Assembly (NCBI RefSeq): GCF_022549225.1 | Contig: NZ_JAKZFD010000004.1 | Location: 248,001-312,000 of the forward strand | DNA length: 64,000 nt | Source: Pelomonas sp. CA6 | Lineage (GTDB): Bacteria; Pseudomonadota; Gammaproteobacteria; Burkholderiales; Burkholderiaceae_C | Direction of reading: 5' to 3' | Shown: piece by piece, positions 52,636 to 61,022 of the stretch | Layout: each line of letters starts with the position of its first letter | Numbering within the stretch: the first letter of the stretch is position 1 | Notes under the pieces: model-generated | Told to the model about the DNA's origin: nothing | Databases searched by the model: none | Seen by the model: only the letters and a program-made list of their open reading frames with translations | Position numbers and translations under genes: made by a program

Positions 52636-53980
52636 CCGTCGTCTCCATGCCGGGCGCCGCGCGCCCGGGGCTGAGCCATGCGGCCCAGCGGGGGTTCCAA
52701 GGGCGCATCGCCGGCGCCGGGTCGACCACGCTGGGCACGCGCAGCACCGGGAACTGCTGGCCCAGCAGGCGCAGCGCCTGCACCGAGGGGCTGCCCGCCA
52801 GCAGTGCCAGCGCCGGGTAGCGCCATTGCAGCCGGTCCACCACGTCGTTGGCCTCGTAGGGCAGGTCGCCCCGGCCATCGGCGTCGCGGTCCCAGCCCTG
52901 GTAGTTGCTCCAGTGGTTGCCCTGGCCGCGCTGCCCGGGCTTGTCGCCCCAGGGCTCGTCGCGCGCGCCCACGTAGCGCACCTGCTCGCGGTTGGCGATG
53001 AAGTCGTTGCGCTGCACGGTGTTGCGCGTCGAGCCGGCGCTCAGGTGCACGCCGACGCGGTTGCCCACCACCAGGTTGCCGCTGAGCCGCGCGTACTCGA
53101 CGTCGTAGATGAAGAGCCCGCGCGCGTTGCCGGCGACGATGTTGTCTTCGATCACCGAGTCCTGCAGCGTGCGCAGCATCAACCCGAAGTCGCTGTTGCC
53201 CCAGGTCCTGTTGCGGCGCACGACCTGGTCGCGCACCTCCATCAGCGCGAGTCCGCCGCGGTTGAGGTAGCTGTCGTTGTCCTCCCACAGGTTGTAGTAG
53301 GAGTTCATGTAGTGGGTGCCGTAGCGGCTGTGGTGCAGCCGGTTGCCGCGGAACACGGCGTGGTGGGAGACGTCCACGTACAGCGCGTCGCGCACGAAGC
53401 TGATGCGGTTGCCGATGATGTGCGCGCCGCGCGTGTTGTAGAGCTGGATGCCGTTGCCGCGCTGCGAGGACTGCTGGTCGCGCAGCCCGGTGATCAGGTT
53501 GTTTTCGATCCGCACGTCGTCGGCCTTCTCGATCCACAGGCCGAAGAGGTTGTAGACCAGGTCGCAGCGCGCCACGCGCGCGCGATGGGCGCCGGGGCGG
53601 ATGTAGATGCCGGCGTGCTGCTCCTTCAGGTCGTGGCCGGAGTCGCGCACGATCAGCCCGTCCAGCACCACGTCCGGCGCCTGCACGTCCACGGTGTTGC
53701 CGCGCTGCGCGCCGCTGATCGTGGGCCGGTCCAGGCCGCGCAGGGTCAGCGGCTTGCGGATCACGAGATTGGCCGTGTAGTGGCCGCGCTCGATCTCGAC
53801 GGTGTCGCCGGGCCGCGCGCGCTCGATCGCCGCCTGGATGTCCTCGCCGGGGCGCACGCGCAGCGCGGCGGCGCCGGCCAGCGGCGCGAGCAGCGCGCCG
53901 CCCAGCAGCGCACAGGCCAGCCGCAGCCAGGCGCGCGCGCCGCGGCGCGCCTGGCCGGCGCAGGCCCGGGGGACCGTCAT
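52625..53980 (-). CDS. nosD: Periplasmic maturation protein NosD
   Basis: This 451-residue protein has a signal peptide (ALLGGALLAPLAGAAA) and a right-handed parallel beta-helix built of many NosD/CASH repeats. Examples are HAGIYIRPGAHRARVARC, RGNGIQLYNTRGAHIIGNRIS and FGLMLRTLQDSVIEDNIVAG. A C-terminal HWSNYQGWDRDADGRGDLPY segment follows. It binds NosL and NosFY and passes copper or sulfur to NosZ. The start is the ATG at 53980 that overlaps the nosR stop (ATGA); an ATG at 53992 is an alternative. Confidence 0.94.
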   Translation of the reverse strand: MTVPRACAGQARRGARAWLRLACALLGGALLAPLAGAAALRVRPGEDIQAAIERARPGDTVEIERGHYTANLVIRKPLTLRGLDRPTISGAQRGNTVDVQAPDVVLDGLIVRDSGHDLKEQHAGIYIRPGAHRARVARCDLVYNLFGLWIEKADDVRIENNLITGLRDQQSSQRGNGIQLYNTRGAHIIGNRISFVRDALYVDVSHHAVFRGNRLHHSRYGTHYMNSYYNLWEDNDSYLNRGGLALMEVRDQVVRRNRTWGNSDFGLMLRTLQDSVIEDNIVAGNARGLFIYDVEYARLSGNLVVGNRVGVHLSAGSTRNTVQRNDFIANREQVRYVGARDEPWGDKPGQRGQGNHWSNYQGWDRDADGRGDLPYEANDVVDRLQWRYPALALLAGSPSVQALRLLGQQFPVLRVPSVVDPAPAMRPWNPRWAAWLSPGRAAPGMETTDER

Positions 53981-56628
53981 TGCGGCAACCATCCCGCCGC
54001 CTTCAGGCCCAGGAAGAGCGTGGCGCCGATCAGCAGGTTCTTGAAGGCCACATAGCTGATCATGTCCATCCAGCCCGCGACGCGGTACTGGGCCTGCCAC
54101 CAGGGGCCGTCCTTGACGTAGCGGCGGCCCTGCATGCGGATCGCCACCTCGTAGGCGCTCCAGGCCAGCCACCAGGCGACGATGGCCATGCCGGAGAGCC
54201 GGCCGGTCGCGGCCAGCAGCCAGGCCAGGCTCACCGCGACCGCCAGCAGCGCGCCGGCCAGCAGCAGCGCGCGCGAACCGCGCAGGCTCTGCGGGCTCCA
54301 GGGCCACAGGTGGTCGCGCAGCTCCATCGCCAGCCAGCGCCAGCCACGCAGGCCGGTCTTGTGCGGCGGCTGCGCCGGCTCGGTGGGCATGCGCGGGTCC
54401 GGTCCCTGGGCGACCTTGTCGCCATAGGGGCGCGCCGGGGTGCCGTCGGCCCCCACCGGAACGATGGGGATGAAGTAGCCGTCGCGCCCGATCGGGGTCT
54501 GCGCCAGGCCTTCGCGCTCGCGGCGCTTGCGCTCCTTGGCCAGCGGCGGGCAGCCGGCGGTGTCGGTGTACAGCACCATGCAGTCCAGGCAGTGCAGGCA
54601 TTCGCGGTGGTCGATGCGGCCGGCCGCGTCGATGGCCTGCGCGCCGCAGCCCACGGCGCAGGCCTTGCAGCTGTTGCAGTCCTGCTTGCGGCGCAGACCA
54701 AACCAGCGGAAGGTCGAGGGCATGGCCAGCGCCGCGCCCAGCGGGCAGATGTACTTGCAGTAGGGCCGCTCGATGAAGAGGGACAGCCCCAGCAGCAGCG
54801 CCACATAGAGCCCGTAGGGCCAGGCGCGGTTGGCGATGCCGACCAGGAAGGTGGTCTTGAAAGGCTCGACCTCGGCCAGCATCTCCGCGGTGGTCATGGA
54901 CAGCAGCGAGACGCCCAGCAGCCCGATGAAGAGCGCGTACTTCAGCCACTTCAGCCGGTCGTGCCAGGCACGCGGCAGCGGCTTCTGGAAGCGCTTCAGG
55001 CCCAGCTTGCCGGCCAGCTTGTAGATCGCCTCGGACAGCGAACCGAAGGGGCACAGCCAGCCGCAGAACAGCCCGCGGCCGAACAGGAAGACCGTCAGGA
55101 TGATGAAGATCCAGAAGACGAAGATGAAGGGGTCGGACAGGAACAGCGACCAGGTCCACTGGAACAGCAGGCTGTGGAACCAGGTCAGCACCTGGGTGAT
55201 GGAGGGCTGCGCCATCACGCCGAAGCCGACGAAGGCGATGGACAGGGCCCAGGCGCTGTACTTGAAGGCGTTGACCGGCCACTTGTTCTTGTGCGTGGAA
55301 CGCCGCGTCAGGCGCTCGCGCAGCGCGTAGACCACGCCCACCACGAACAGCAGCAGCGTGAAGCCGGCGATGCCCCAGGCGCGCGTCTTCCACACCCGCA
55401 CCCAGGGCGCCTGGTCTTCCTGCACCTCGGGGCGGCCGCCCTGCAGCAGCTCGCCCGGCAGCCAGTACTTGGCCTCGAAGTTGGCGAAGCTGCGCTGGCC
55501 GGTGGCGCGGTCCACGCGGTTGCCCAGGAAGGCCAGCTTCCACGGATAGGCCGCCGAGAAGGCCTCGGCGCGGATCACGAAGATGGCCGACTCGGTGTAG
55601 GCCGGCGCGCCCGCGGCGGCCAGGCCGTAGAGGTTGATGTAGTCCAGGTCGCGGAAGGTGTAGGACTCGTCGCCCTGCTTGACCTGCACGCGGTCGTAGA
55701 TGCCGCCGCGCACAAAGCCCGAGCCTTTGAAGGACTCCTCGCCGCCGGTGCGGATCACGAAGAAGGCATGCTCGCCCTTCTTCAGGCGCGCCTGCAGGCT
55801 GTCGCGGCCGGACTCGCCCAGCAGGCTGGCGGCGAGGTCGGGATGGTTGAGGTCGCCGAACCACAGCTCGATGAAGGGCGCGGCGCCGCGCTCCAGCCCG
55901 ACCTGCTCGGGGCTCACGCGCAGGCGCTGCACGGCGCCCAGGCGCACCAGCTCGTCCCAGCTCCAGCGCTTGCCCGCGCTCAGGAAGCGGGCCGGGTCGC
56001 GGTGCACCGGCGGCAGCAGGCCCACCTGGCGCGCGACCGCGCTGCCGGACAGGTGCATCACCTGGTTCTGCGCGATCACGGTGACGGTGGCGCCGGAGAT
56101 CGCGTCCACGCCCAGCACGTTCTCGTCCGGGCGCGAGGGACCGACCTCGATCTTGTCGGACACCGACTTGCCGATGTACTGGTTGTTGAAGCGCACCAGC
56201 GCCGATTCGGGGATGCCCAGCAACAGGATGGGCTCGGAGTGCTTGAGCACTTTCACGCCGACATAGCGGCCGGCCCTGTCCATGCCGATCAGCGTGACCA
56301 CCGGCTTGCCGGAGTAGGCCGGTGTGTCGGTGATGTCGGTGGACAGCATCACGTAGCCCAGCAGCGGCGGCTTGCCGGTGGCGGGGTCGGTGCCTTCGCC
56401 ATAGGCCTCGACATAGGGCGGCGCGCCCTTGCGCGGCGAGAAGCTGCGCGCGCCGGGGAAGACCTCGGCGCAGGGCAGCAGCGCGCACAGATCGGGCGCG
56501 CTGGCGAGGTCGGCGGGCAGCTGGGCCTCATAGGCCTGGCCCGCGGGTGCGGCCTGCGCCCAGACACTGGCGAGGCCAAGAAAAAGCGCGGCCAGCGAGG
56601 CCGCGAAACGCTTGAAAACTACCGGCAT
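53977..56628 (-). CDS. nosR: NosR: flavoprotein and 4Fe-4S electron donor to N2O reductase
   Basis: This 883-residue polytopic protein has a signal peptide and a periplasmic FMN-binding domain with the flavinylation site DAISGATVTV near residue 178 (Thr accepts FMN from ApbE/NosX). Membrane helices follow from about residue 415, with CGWLCPFGSLSEAI and CKYICPLG. Two cytoplasmic 4Fe-4S clusters (CNSCKACAVGC, CLHCLDCMVLY) follow. It transfers electrons from the quinol pool to NosZ and is needed for nosZ expression. The ApbE gene for its flavinylation is across the divergent promoter. Confidence 0.95.
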   Translation of the reverse strand: MPVVFKRFAASLAALFLGLASVWAQAAPAGQAYEAQLPADLASAPDLCALLPCAEVFPGARSFSPRKGAPPYVEAYGEGTDPATGKPPLLGYVMLSTDITDTPAYSGKPVVTLIGMDRAGRYVGVKVLKHSEPILLLGIPESALVRFNNQYIGKSVSDKIEVGPSRPDENVLGVDAISGATVTVIAQNQVMHLSGSAVARQVGLLPPVHRDPARFLSAGKRWSWDELVRLGAVQRLRVSPEQVGLERGAAPFIELWFGDLNHPDLAASLLGESGRDSLQARLKKGEHAFFVIRTGGEESFKGSGFVRGGIYDRVQVKQGDESYTFRDLDYINLYGLAAAGAPAYTESAIFVIRAEAFSAAYPWKLAFLGNRVDRATGQRSFANFEAKYWLPGELLQGGRPEVQEDQAPWVRVWKTRAWGIAGFTLLLFVVGVVYALRERLTRRSTHKNKWPVNAFKYSAWALSIAFVGFGVMAQPSITQVLTWFHSLLFQWTWSLFLSDPFIFVFWIFIILTVFLFGRGLFCGWLCPFGSLSEAIYKLAGKLGLKRFQKPLPRAWHDRLKWLKYALFIGLLGVSLLSMTTAEMLAEVEPFKTTFLVGIANRAWPYGLYVALLLGLSLFIERPYCKYICPLGAALAMPSTFRWFGLRRKQDCNSCKACAVGCGAQAIDAAGRIDHRECLHCLDCMVLYTDTAGCPPLAKERKRREREGLAQTPIGRDGYFIPIVPVGADGTPARPYGDKVAQGPDPRMPTEPAQPPHKTGLRGWRWLAMELRDHLWPWSPQSLRGSRALLLAGALLAVAVSLAWLLAATGRLSGMAIVAWWLAWSAYEVAIRMQGRRYVKDGPWWQAQYRVAGWMDMISYVAFKNLLIGATLFLGLKAAGWLPQ

Positions 56629-56690
56629 TGTTGTTGTCAGGCGCCGGATCCGCGGTGCTCGAGCCGCGGCGCCGGCGCCCTCCCTCCAGG

Positions 56691-58622
56691 TCAGGCTTCC
56701 ACGATCATGCGGGTGCGCATCTCAAGGTGCAGCGCATGGCAGAAGTGGGTGCAGTAGCACCAGAACACGCCCGGCTTGTCGGCCACGAAGGTCACCGACG
56801 CAGTCTCCTGCGGGTTCACGATGAAGTTGACGTTGTATTTGGGAATCGCGAAACCGTGGGTCAGGTCTTCGACCTTGTCCAGGTTGGTCAGCGTCAGCGT
56901 GACGATGTCGCCCTTCTTCAGCTTGAACTCGCGCAGGCTGAAGGCCGGGGCCTGCGAGGTCAGGCGCACCTCGACCTTGTTGCCCTTGCGGAACACGCCG
57001 GACTCCTTGGGGTCCTTCACCGCGTTGGGGAACTCGTCCAGCGTGTACACCTGCTTGGGCTTGACCAGGTCGCGCTTGAAGATGATGAAGTCGTGCGGCT
57101 CGCCGCGCACCGGGTGGTCGGCCAGCAGCACCATCTTCTCGCCGGAGATGTCGATGAACTGCTCGTTCTCCGGATGCAGCGGGCCCACGGGCAGGAAGCG
57201 GTCCTTGGAGAACTTGCAACCCACCGCGAGGTACTTGCCGTCGGCGGCCATGGTCTCGGACTGGGTGGCGTTCAGGTGGCCCGGCTGGTAGTGCAGGTCC
57301 AGGCGGTCGACCACGTACTTCACGGTCTTGTCGCCCTTGTGGAAGGCGATGGCCTTGTCCACGTTCCACTTGACCACCTGGCTGTCCAGGAACAGCGTGG
57401 TGTAGGCATTGCCGCGGCCGTCGAAGGCGGTGTGCAAGGGGCCCAGGCCCAGCTCCACCTCGGCGACGATGGCGCCGTCCAGCTTCTCCTGTTTGCCGTC
57501 GAACCAGTCCAGCACCTTGCTCAGCTCGATCACGGTGGCGGTGGGCGAGAGCTTGCCGGCGCAGATGAAGTACTTGCCGTCCGGGCTGGCGTTGACGCCG
57601 TGCGGGTTCTTGGGCACGGAGACGTAGGCGGTGAGCGCGGTCTTGGGGTCCTTGTTGGACTCGCGCGTGCCGTCCACCACGGGCACCTTGGAGTCGCCGA
57701 TGGTCTTGAACTTGCCGGCCTTCACCGCCGCCTCGATGCGCGCGACGTTGAAGAACAGGCAGGCGTCGCGCTCCGCGGACATCATGTCCTCGTAGTGGGC
57801 GCCCATCTCGGTGTTGTACTGGTTGGTCGCGGCCAGCTTGCCGTCATAGCTGGTGGCCACGAGGTCGCAGTTGCCGTCGATCAGCACCTGCCAGCGCACG
57901 TCCATGGACTCGGCGTCCACGCAGGTGAACAGCGAACGGTACTTGCTGGCGTCCTCGATGCCGGCGTTGGGCAGCGGGATGGCGAACTCGCCGCCGCAGA
58001 ACACGCGCGTGGTGTAGTTGATCTTCTCGTCCACCGGGTCGCGCTTGTCCGGGAAGATGCCGTGGAAGCCCTGCACATTGGGCAGGTCGGTGATCTTGTC
58101 GCAGACGAAATAGTCCAGCCGGATGCGCGCGACGCGGGCGTTGATCTTGTCGTTGATCCACGCGTAGCGGCCGTCGTAGTTGCCGTCCTTGTAGGAGGCA
58201 TGCGTGTGGTGGGTGTCGGCCACCGTGTAGCGCAGGCTGCCGTCGGGCTTGGTGCCCATCACGGCCTTGGATTCGTTGGTGATGCCCCAGCCGACCAGCG
58301 CATCCGGCACGAAGCAGGGAATGCGGGTGATCTCGCGGCCGGAGGGCAGGCCCAGGACGCGCATGTCGCCGGTGTGGCCACCGCTCCAGAGGCCGTAGTA
58401 GGTGTCCAGTTCGCCGGGCTTCAGATGGATGGCGTCGGCCGCATGGCCGCTCGCCGCGGCGCTGCCGCCGGCGGCGGGGGCGGCGGCACCGCCCTCGCTC
58501 TTCTTGTCCGCGCAGGCCGCTACGCCCAGGGTCAGGCCGGCCAATGCCGCGCTGCCGATGAAGCGTCGGCGACCCGCTGCGGGGGTCTCGGTTGCGGGCG
58601 TGCTCTTGCTGTCGTCTTTCAT
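56691..58622 (-). CDS. nosZ: Nitrous oxide reductase NosZ (TAT-exported, clade I type)
   Basis: This 643-residue enzyme reduces N2O to N2 in the periplasm. A twin-arginine motif RRRFIGSAAL near residue 18 marks TAT export, typical of clade I. The seven-bladed propeller has the CuZ histidines (DTHHTHASYKDG and others), and the C-terminal cupredoxin domain holds the CuA site (CTHFCHALHLEM). No residue of the copper sites that I checked is missing. It is first in the nos operon on the minus strand; nosR follows after 62 bp. This gives the order Z-R-D-F-Y-L-L instead of the R-Z order of pseudomonads. Confidence 0.97.
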   Translation of the reverse strand: MKDDSKSTPATETPAAGRRRFIGSAALAGLTLGVAACADKKSEGGAAAPAAGGSAAASGHAADAIHLKPGELDTYYGLWSGGHTGDMRVLGLPSGREITRIPCFVPDALVGWGITNESKAVMGTKPDGSLRYTVADTHHTHASYKDGNYDGRYAWINDKINARVARIRLDYFVCDKITDLPNVQGFHGIFPDKRDPVDEKINYTTRVFCGGEFAIPLPNAGIEDASKYRSLFTCVDAESMDVRWQVLIDGNCDLVATSYDGKLAATNQYNTEMGAHYEDMMSAERDACLFFNVARIEAAVKAGKFKTIGDSKVPVVDGTRESNKDPKTALTAYVSVPKNPHGVNASPDGKYFICAGKLSPTATVIELSKVLDWFDGKQEKLDGAIVAEVELGLGPLHTAFDGRGNAYTTLFLDSQVVKWNVDKAIAFHKGDKTVKYVVDRLDLHYQPGHLNATQSETMAADGKYLAVGCKFSKDRFLPVGPLHPENEQFIDISGEKMVLLADHPVRGEPHDFIIFKRDLVKPKQVYTLDEFPNAVKDPKESGVFRKGNKVEVRLTSQAPAFSLREFKLKKGDIVTLTLTNLDKVEDLTHGFAIPKYNVNFIVNPQETASVTFVADKPGVFWCYCTHFCHALHLEMRTRMIVEA

Positions 58623-58642
58623 GTGCTCACCTTGGGAAGAAA

Positions 58643-58999
58643 TCAGAGGGGGAAGGGAGGGCCGCGCGCGGGCGGCGGAATCGGAGACCAGCCCGGCGGC
58701 GCGTGCGTGGCGCAGACCGGCGTCCCCGGCCCGTCCGCCGGCCTGGGCGTCTCGGGCGGTGGGGACGGAAGACTGGGCGGGGTCAGCAGAATGCACAGCG
58801 CACATTCGGGCGTCAGGCGGTGCGCGATGCCGCCGCCGGCCTCGTCCTGCGCCTGCAGCCGCGTGCCGTCGGCGCTGCAGACCAGCGCCAGGACCGGCGG
58901 CTTGATCAGCGGCGCGGCGATCGCCAGCCCCCAGCTCAGGCACAGGGCCATCACCAGGAAGCGGGCGGTCCGGCGGAGCCGGGAGCGGAGCAGTTGCAT
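58643..58999 (-). CDS. DUF2946-like small secreted protein
   Basis: This protein has about 118 residues, with an N-terminal hydrophobic helix (FLVMALCLSWGLAIAAP) and a later pair of cysteines in HRLTPECALCILLTPPSL. That resembles the DUF2946 family near copper and nos genes. The Pro-rich C-terminus is unusual. It starts upstream of nosZ on the same strand with 20 bp between, so it may be the first gene of the nos operon. The start could be earlier (59041), and the function is unknown; metal binding is a guess. Confidence 0.6.
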   Translation of the reverse strand: MQLLRSRLRRTARFLVMALCLSWGLAIAAPLIKPPVLALVCSADGTRLQAQDEAGGGIAHRLTPECALCILLTPPSLPSPPPETPRPADGPGTPVCATHAPPGWSPIPPPARGPPFPL

Positions 59000-59081
59000 G
59001 GAATCTCGGTCGGGGGATGCGTTGCCTTCAGGCGTTGCCATCAGGCGGCCGCATCGTCCGCCCGGGCAGCCGGCGCACGCA

Positions 59082-59095
59082 TTGATCTGGTTTAA
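59082..59095. promoter_or_regulatory. FNR/NNR-like binding site between nos operon and cytochrome gene
   Basis: The sequence TTGAT-CTGG-TTTAA matches the left half of the FNR/DNR box (TTGAT-N4-ATCAA) fully and the right half in three of five bases. It is 112 bp upstream of the cytochrome start and about 80 bp upstream of the DUF2946 gene. A regulator of the FNR/CRP family would couple both divergent units to anoxia or nitric oxide. Confidence 0.5.
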
Positions 59096-59207
59096 GCAAA
59101 ACAAGTAAGCCCAAAAGCTGTATCCAAGATGGAACAATTCGCTTGAGAGGGTCGGCGACGGACTTCCAGAATCGCGCTCAATGCTTGATTTCCCTCAGGA
59201 GGACCCC

Positions 59208-59618
59208 ATGAAGCAAAAGCACGCTGCCCACATCCTGGCCCTGACCGCCCTGCTGGCCCTCGCGGCCTGCGGCAAGCAGGAGGCCGCGGCCCCGACGACG
59301 CCGACCGCCACGCCGCCCGCGGCCAGCGCCACCGCCGAGCCGGCCGCCCCGGCCGCGCCCGAGAACGCCGTGGGCAAGGCCGTGTTCTCCAAGACCTGCG
59401 CCATGTGCCACGGCGCGGGCGTGGCCGGTGCTCCCAAGCCCGGCGACAAGGCCGACTGGGGCCCGCGCATCGCGCAGGGTCAGGACACGCTGTACAAGCA
59501 CGCGATCGAGGGCTTCACCGGTGCCAAGGGCATGATGCCGGCGCGCGGCGGCGGCGCCTCGCTGAGCGATGACGAGGTCAAGGCCGCGGTGGACTTCATG
59601 GTGGCGCAGTCGCGCTGA
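59208..59618 (+). CDS. Lipoprotein c-type cytochrome
   Basis: This 136-residue class I c-type cytochrome has a lipobox (LLALAAC) and an Ala/Pro linker. The haem motif is CAMCHG near residue 64, and the likely sixth ligand is Met in GMMPARGGG near 113. It is probably tethered on the periplasmic side and could pass electrons to NosZ. The start is at MKQKHAAH, preceded by AGGAGG; an earlier in-frame ATG is less likely. It is the first gene of the divergent nos-associated operon. Confidence 0.92.
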   Translation: MKQKHAAHILALTALLALAACGKQEAAAPTTPTATPPAASATAEPAAPAAPENAVGKAVFSKTCAMCHGAGVAGAPKPGDKADWGPRIAQGQDTLYKHAIEGFTGAKGMMPARGGGASLSDDEVKAAVDFMVAQSR

Positions 59619-59623
59619 GCGCC

Positions 59624-60667
59624 ATGGACCGTGAAGCCCTCGCGCGCGCCGGCTTGAACCGGCGCGATCTGGCCCGCGCCGGCCTGGCGTTCGCGCTGTG
59701 GCCGGCCGCGGCCTGGGCGCTGCCGACGCTGCAGCGGCACAGCGGCACGCTGATGGGCACGCGGCTGAGCCTCAGCGTGCTGGACGGCGACGCGCGGCGG
59801 CGCGAACGCGCGCTGCAGGCGGCCTGGGACCGCATGGCCTGGCTGTCCGCGATGATGAGCCGCTACGAACCGGGCGGCTGGCTGCAGCGCCTGGCCGATG
59901 CCGCCGGCAGCGGCGACGCGCTGCGCGTGCCGCCCGAGCTGGCGGCCGTGCTGGAGCAGGCGCTGCAGCGCGCGCGCCAGACCGGCGGGCTGTTCGACCC
60001 CACGGTGGGCGCCTATGCCGACTGGCGCTTCGCGCCGGACGCGCAGCCGCCCGCGCCCGCGCGACTCGCGCAGCAGGCGCGCGCGGTGGACCACCGCGCC
60101 GTGCAGGTGGACGGCGCGCGCCAGCGCGTCAGCCTGCAGCGTCCCGGCATGAAGCTGGACCTGGGCGGCGTCGCCAAGCTGCCCATCCTCGCCGCCGGCA
60201 TGGAGGTGCTGCGCCAGCATGGCGTGCACCACGCCTTGATCGACGGCGGCGGCGACGTGCTCTGCATGGGCCAGATGGACGGGCGCGACTGGCGCGTGGG
60301 CCTGCGCGACCCGCGCGCACCCGAGCGCCTGCTGGGCGTGCTGGAGCTGGGCGGCGAGGCCATCGTGGCGTCCTCGGGCGACTACGAACGCTTCTTCGAC
60401 CGCGACGGCCATCGCTACCACCACATCCTGGACCCGCGCAGCGGCCAGCCCAGCCAGGGCCTGCAGGGCCTGAGCCTGGTGGCCCGCGAGGTCTCCCAGG
60501 TCAACGCCTGGGGGGCCGCGATGATGGTGGCCGGCGCTGTGCAGGCGCGCCGCTGGGCGGCGCATATGCCCGGCGTGGCGCTGATGCTGGCCGGCCATGG
60601 CGAGGGCCTGGGCCGCGACGGCCTGTGGCTGTCCGAGGGCCTGCAGGCCCGCCTGCGGCAGGCCTGA
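59624..60667 (+). CDS. nosX: FAD:protein FMN transferase (ApbE/NosX)
   Basis: This 347-residue protein has a signal-like N-terminus (LNRRDLARAGLAFALWPAAAWA) and ApbE-family motifs. These are GTLMGTRLSLSV, TGGLFDPTVGAYADWRF, MKLDLGGVAKL, IDGGGDVLCMG and HHILDPRSGQPS. ApbE-type enzymes attach FMN to Thr in the SGAT motif of NosR and similar proteins; next to nos genes the protein is called NosX. It lies five bases after the cytochrome gene. The symbol relies on gene context. Confidence 0.9.
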   Translation: MDREALARAGLNRRDLARAGLAFALWPAAAWALPTLQRHSGTLMGTRLSLSVLDGDARRRERALQAAWDRMAWLSAMMSRYEPGGWLQRLADAAGSGDALRVPPELAAVLEQALQRARQTGGLFDPTVGAYADWRFAPDAQPPAPARLAQQARAVDHRAVQVDGARQRVSLQRPGMKLDLGGVAKLPILAAGMEVLRQHGVHHALIDGGGDVLCMGQMDGRDWRVGLRDPRAPERLLGVLELGGEAIVASSGDYERFFDRDGHRYHHILDPRSGQPSQGLQGLSLVAREVSQVNAWGAAMMVAGAVQARRWAAHMPGVALMLAGHGEGLGRDGLWLSEGLQARLRQA

Positions 60668-60670
60668 GCC

Positions 60671-61003
60671 ATGGGCGCGCCCCTGGACCCGCAGCGCCTG
60701 GCGCGCCTGATGCAGGCGCTGCAGCAGGTGCAGGACCCGGAGATCGGCGAAAGCATCGTCGAGCTGGGCCTGGTCGAGTCGCTGCAGCAGCGCGACGACG
60801 GCATGCTGGAGCTGCGCCTGATCCCCACCAGCCCGACCTGCCCGATGGCCGATCTGCTGGTGGACGACACGCTGGCCGCGATGATCGACGCCGGCGAGCC
60901 CGAGGCCTCGGTGGAGGTGCTGATGAACTGGGACGCCGAATGGAGCCCCGAGCGCCTCAGCCCCGCGCTGCGCGAGCGCTTCGGCTGGCAGGGCAAGACC
61001 TGA
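60671..61003 (+). CDS. DUF59/MIP18-family Fe-S assembly factor
   Basis: This 110-residue protein matches the PaaD/SufT/MIP18 family. It has the opening LMQALQQVQDPEIGESIVELGLVESL, a LIPTSPTCPMADLLVD segment with the conserved Cys, and an ending WSPERLSPALRERFGW. It assists metal-sulfur cluster delivery. It starts three bases after the ApbE gene stop. In this locus it could help mature the NosR Fe-S clusters or the sulfur of CuZ, but no family member is proven in that role. Confidence 0.85.
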   Translation: MGAPLDPQRLARLMQALQQVQDPEIGESIVELGLVESLQQRDDGMLELRLIPTSPTCPMADLLVDDTLAAMIDAGEPEASVEVLMNWDAEWSPERLSPALRERFGWQGKT

Positions 61004-61022
61004 CCCCGGCACGGTGACGGCC

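Noticed and set aside
53980-56757. A 925-codon plus-strand frame opposite nosR
   Set aside because: It is a shadow of nosR, which has full family motifs on the minus strand.
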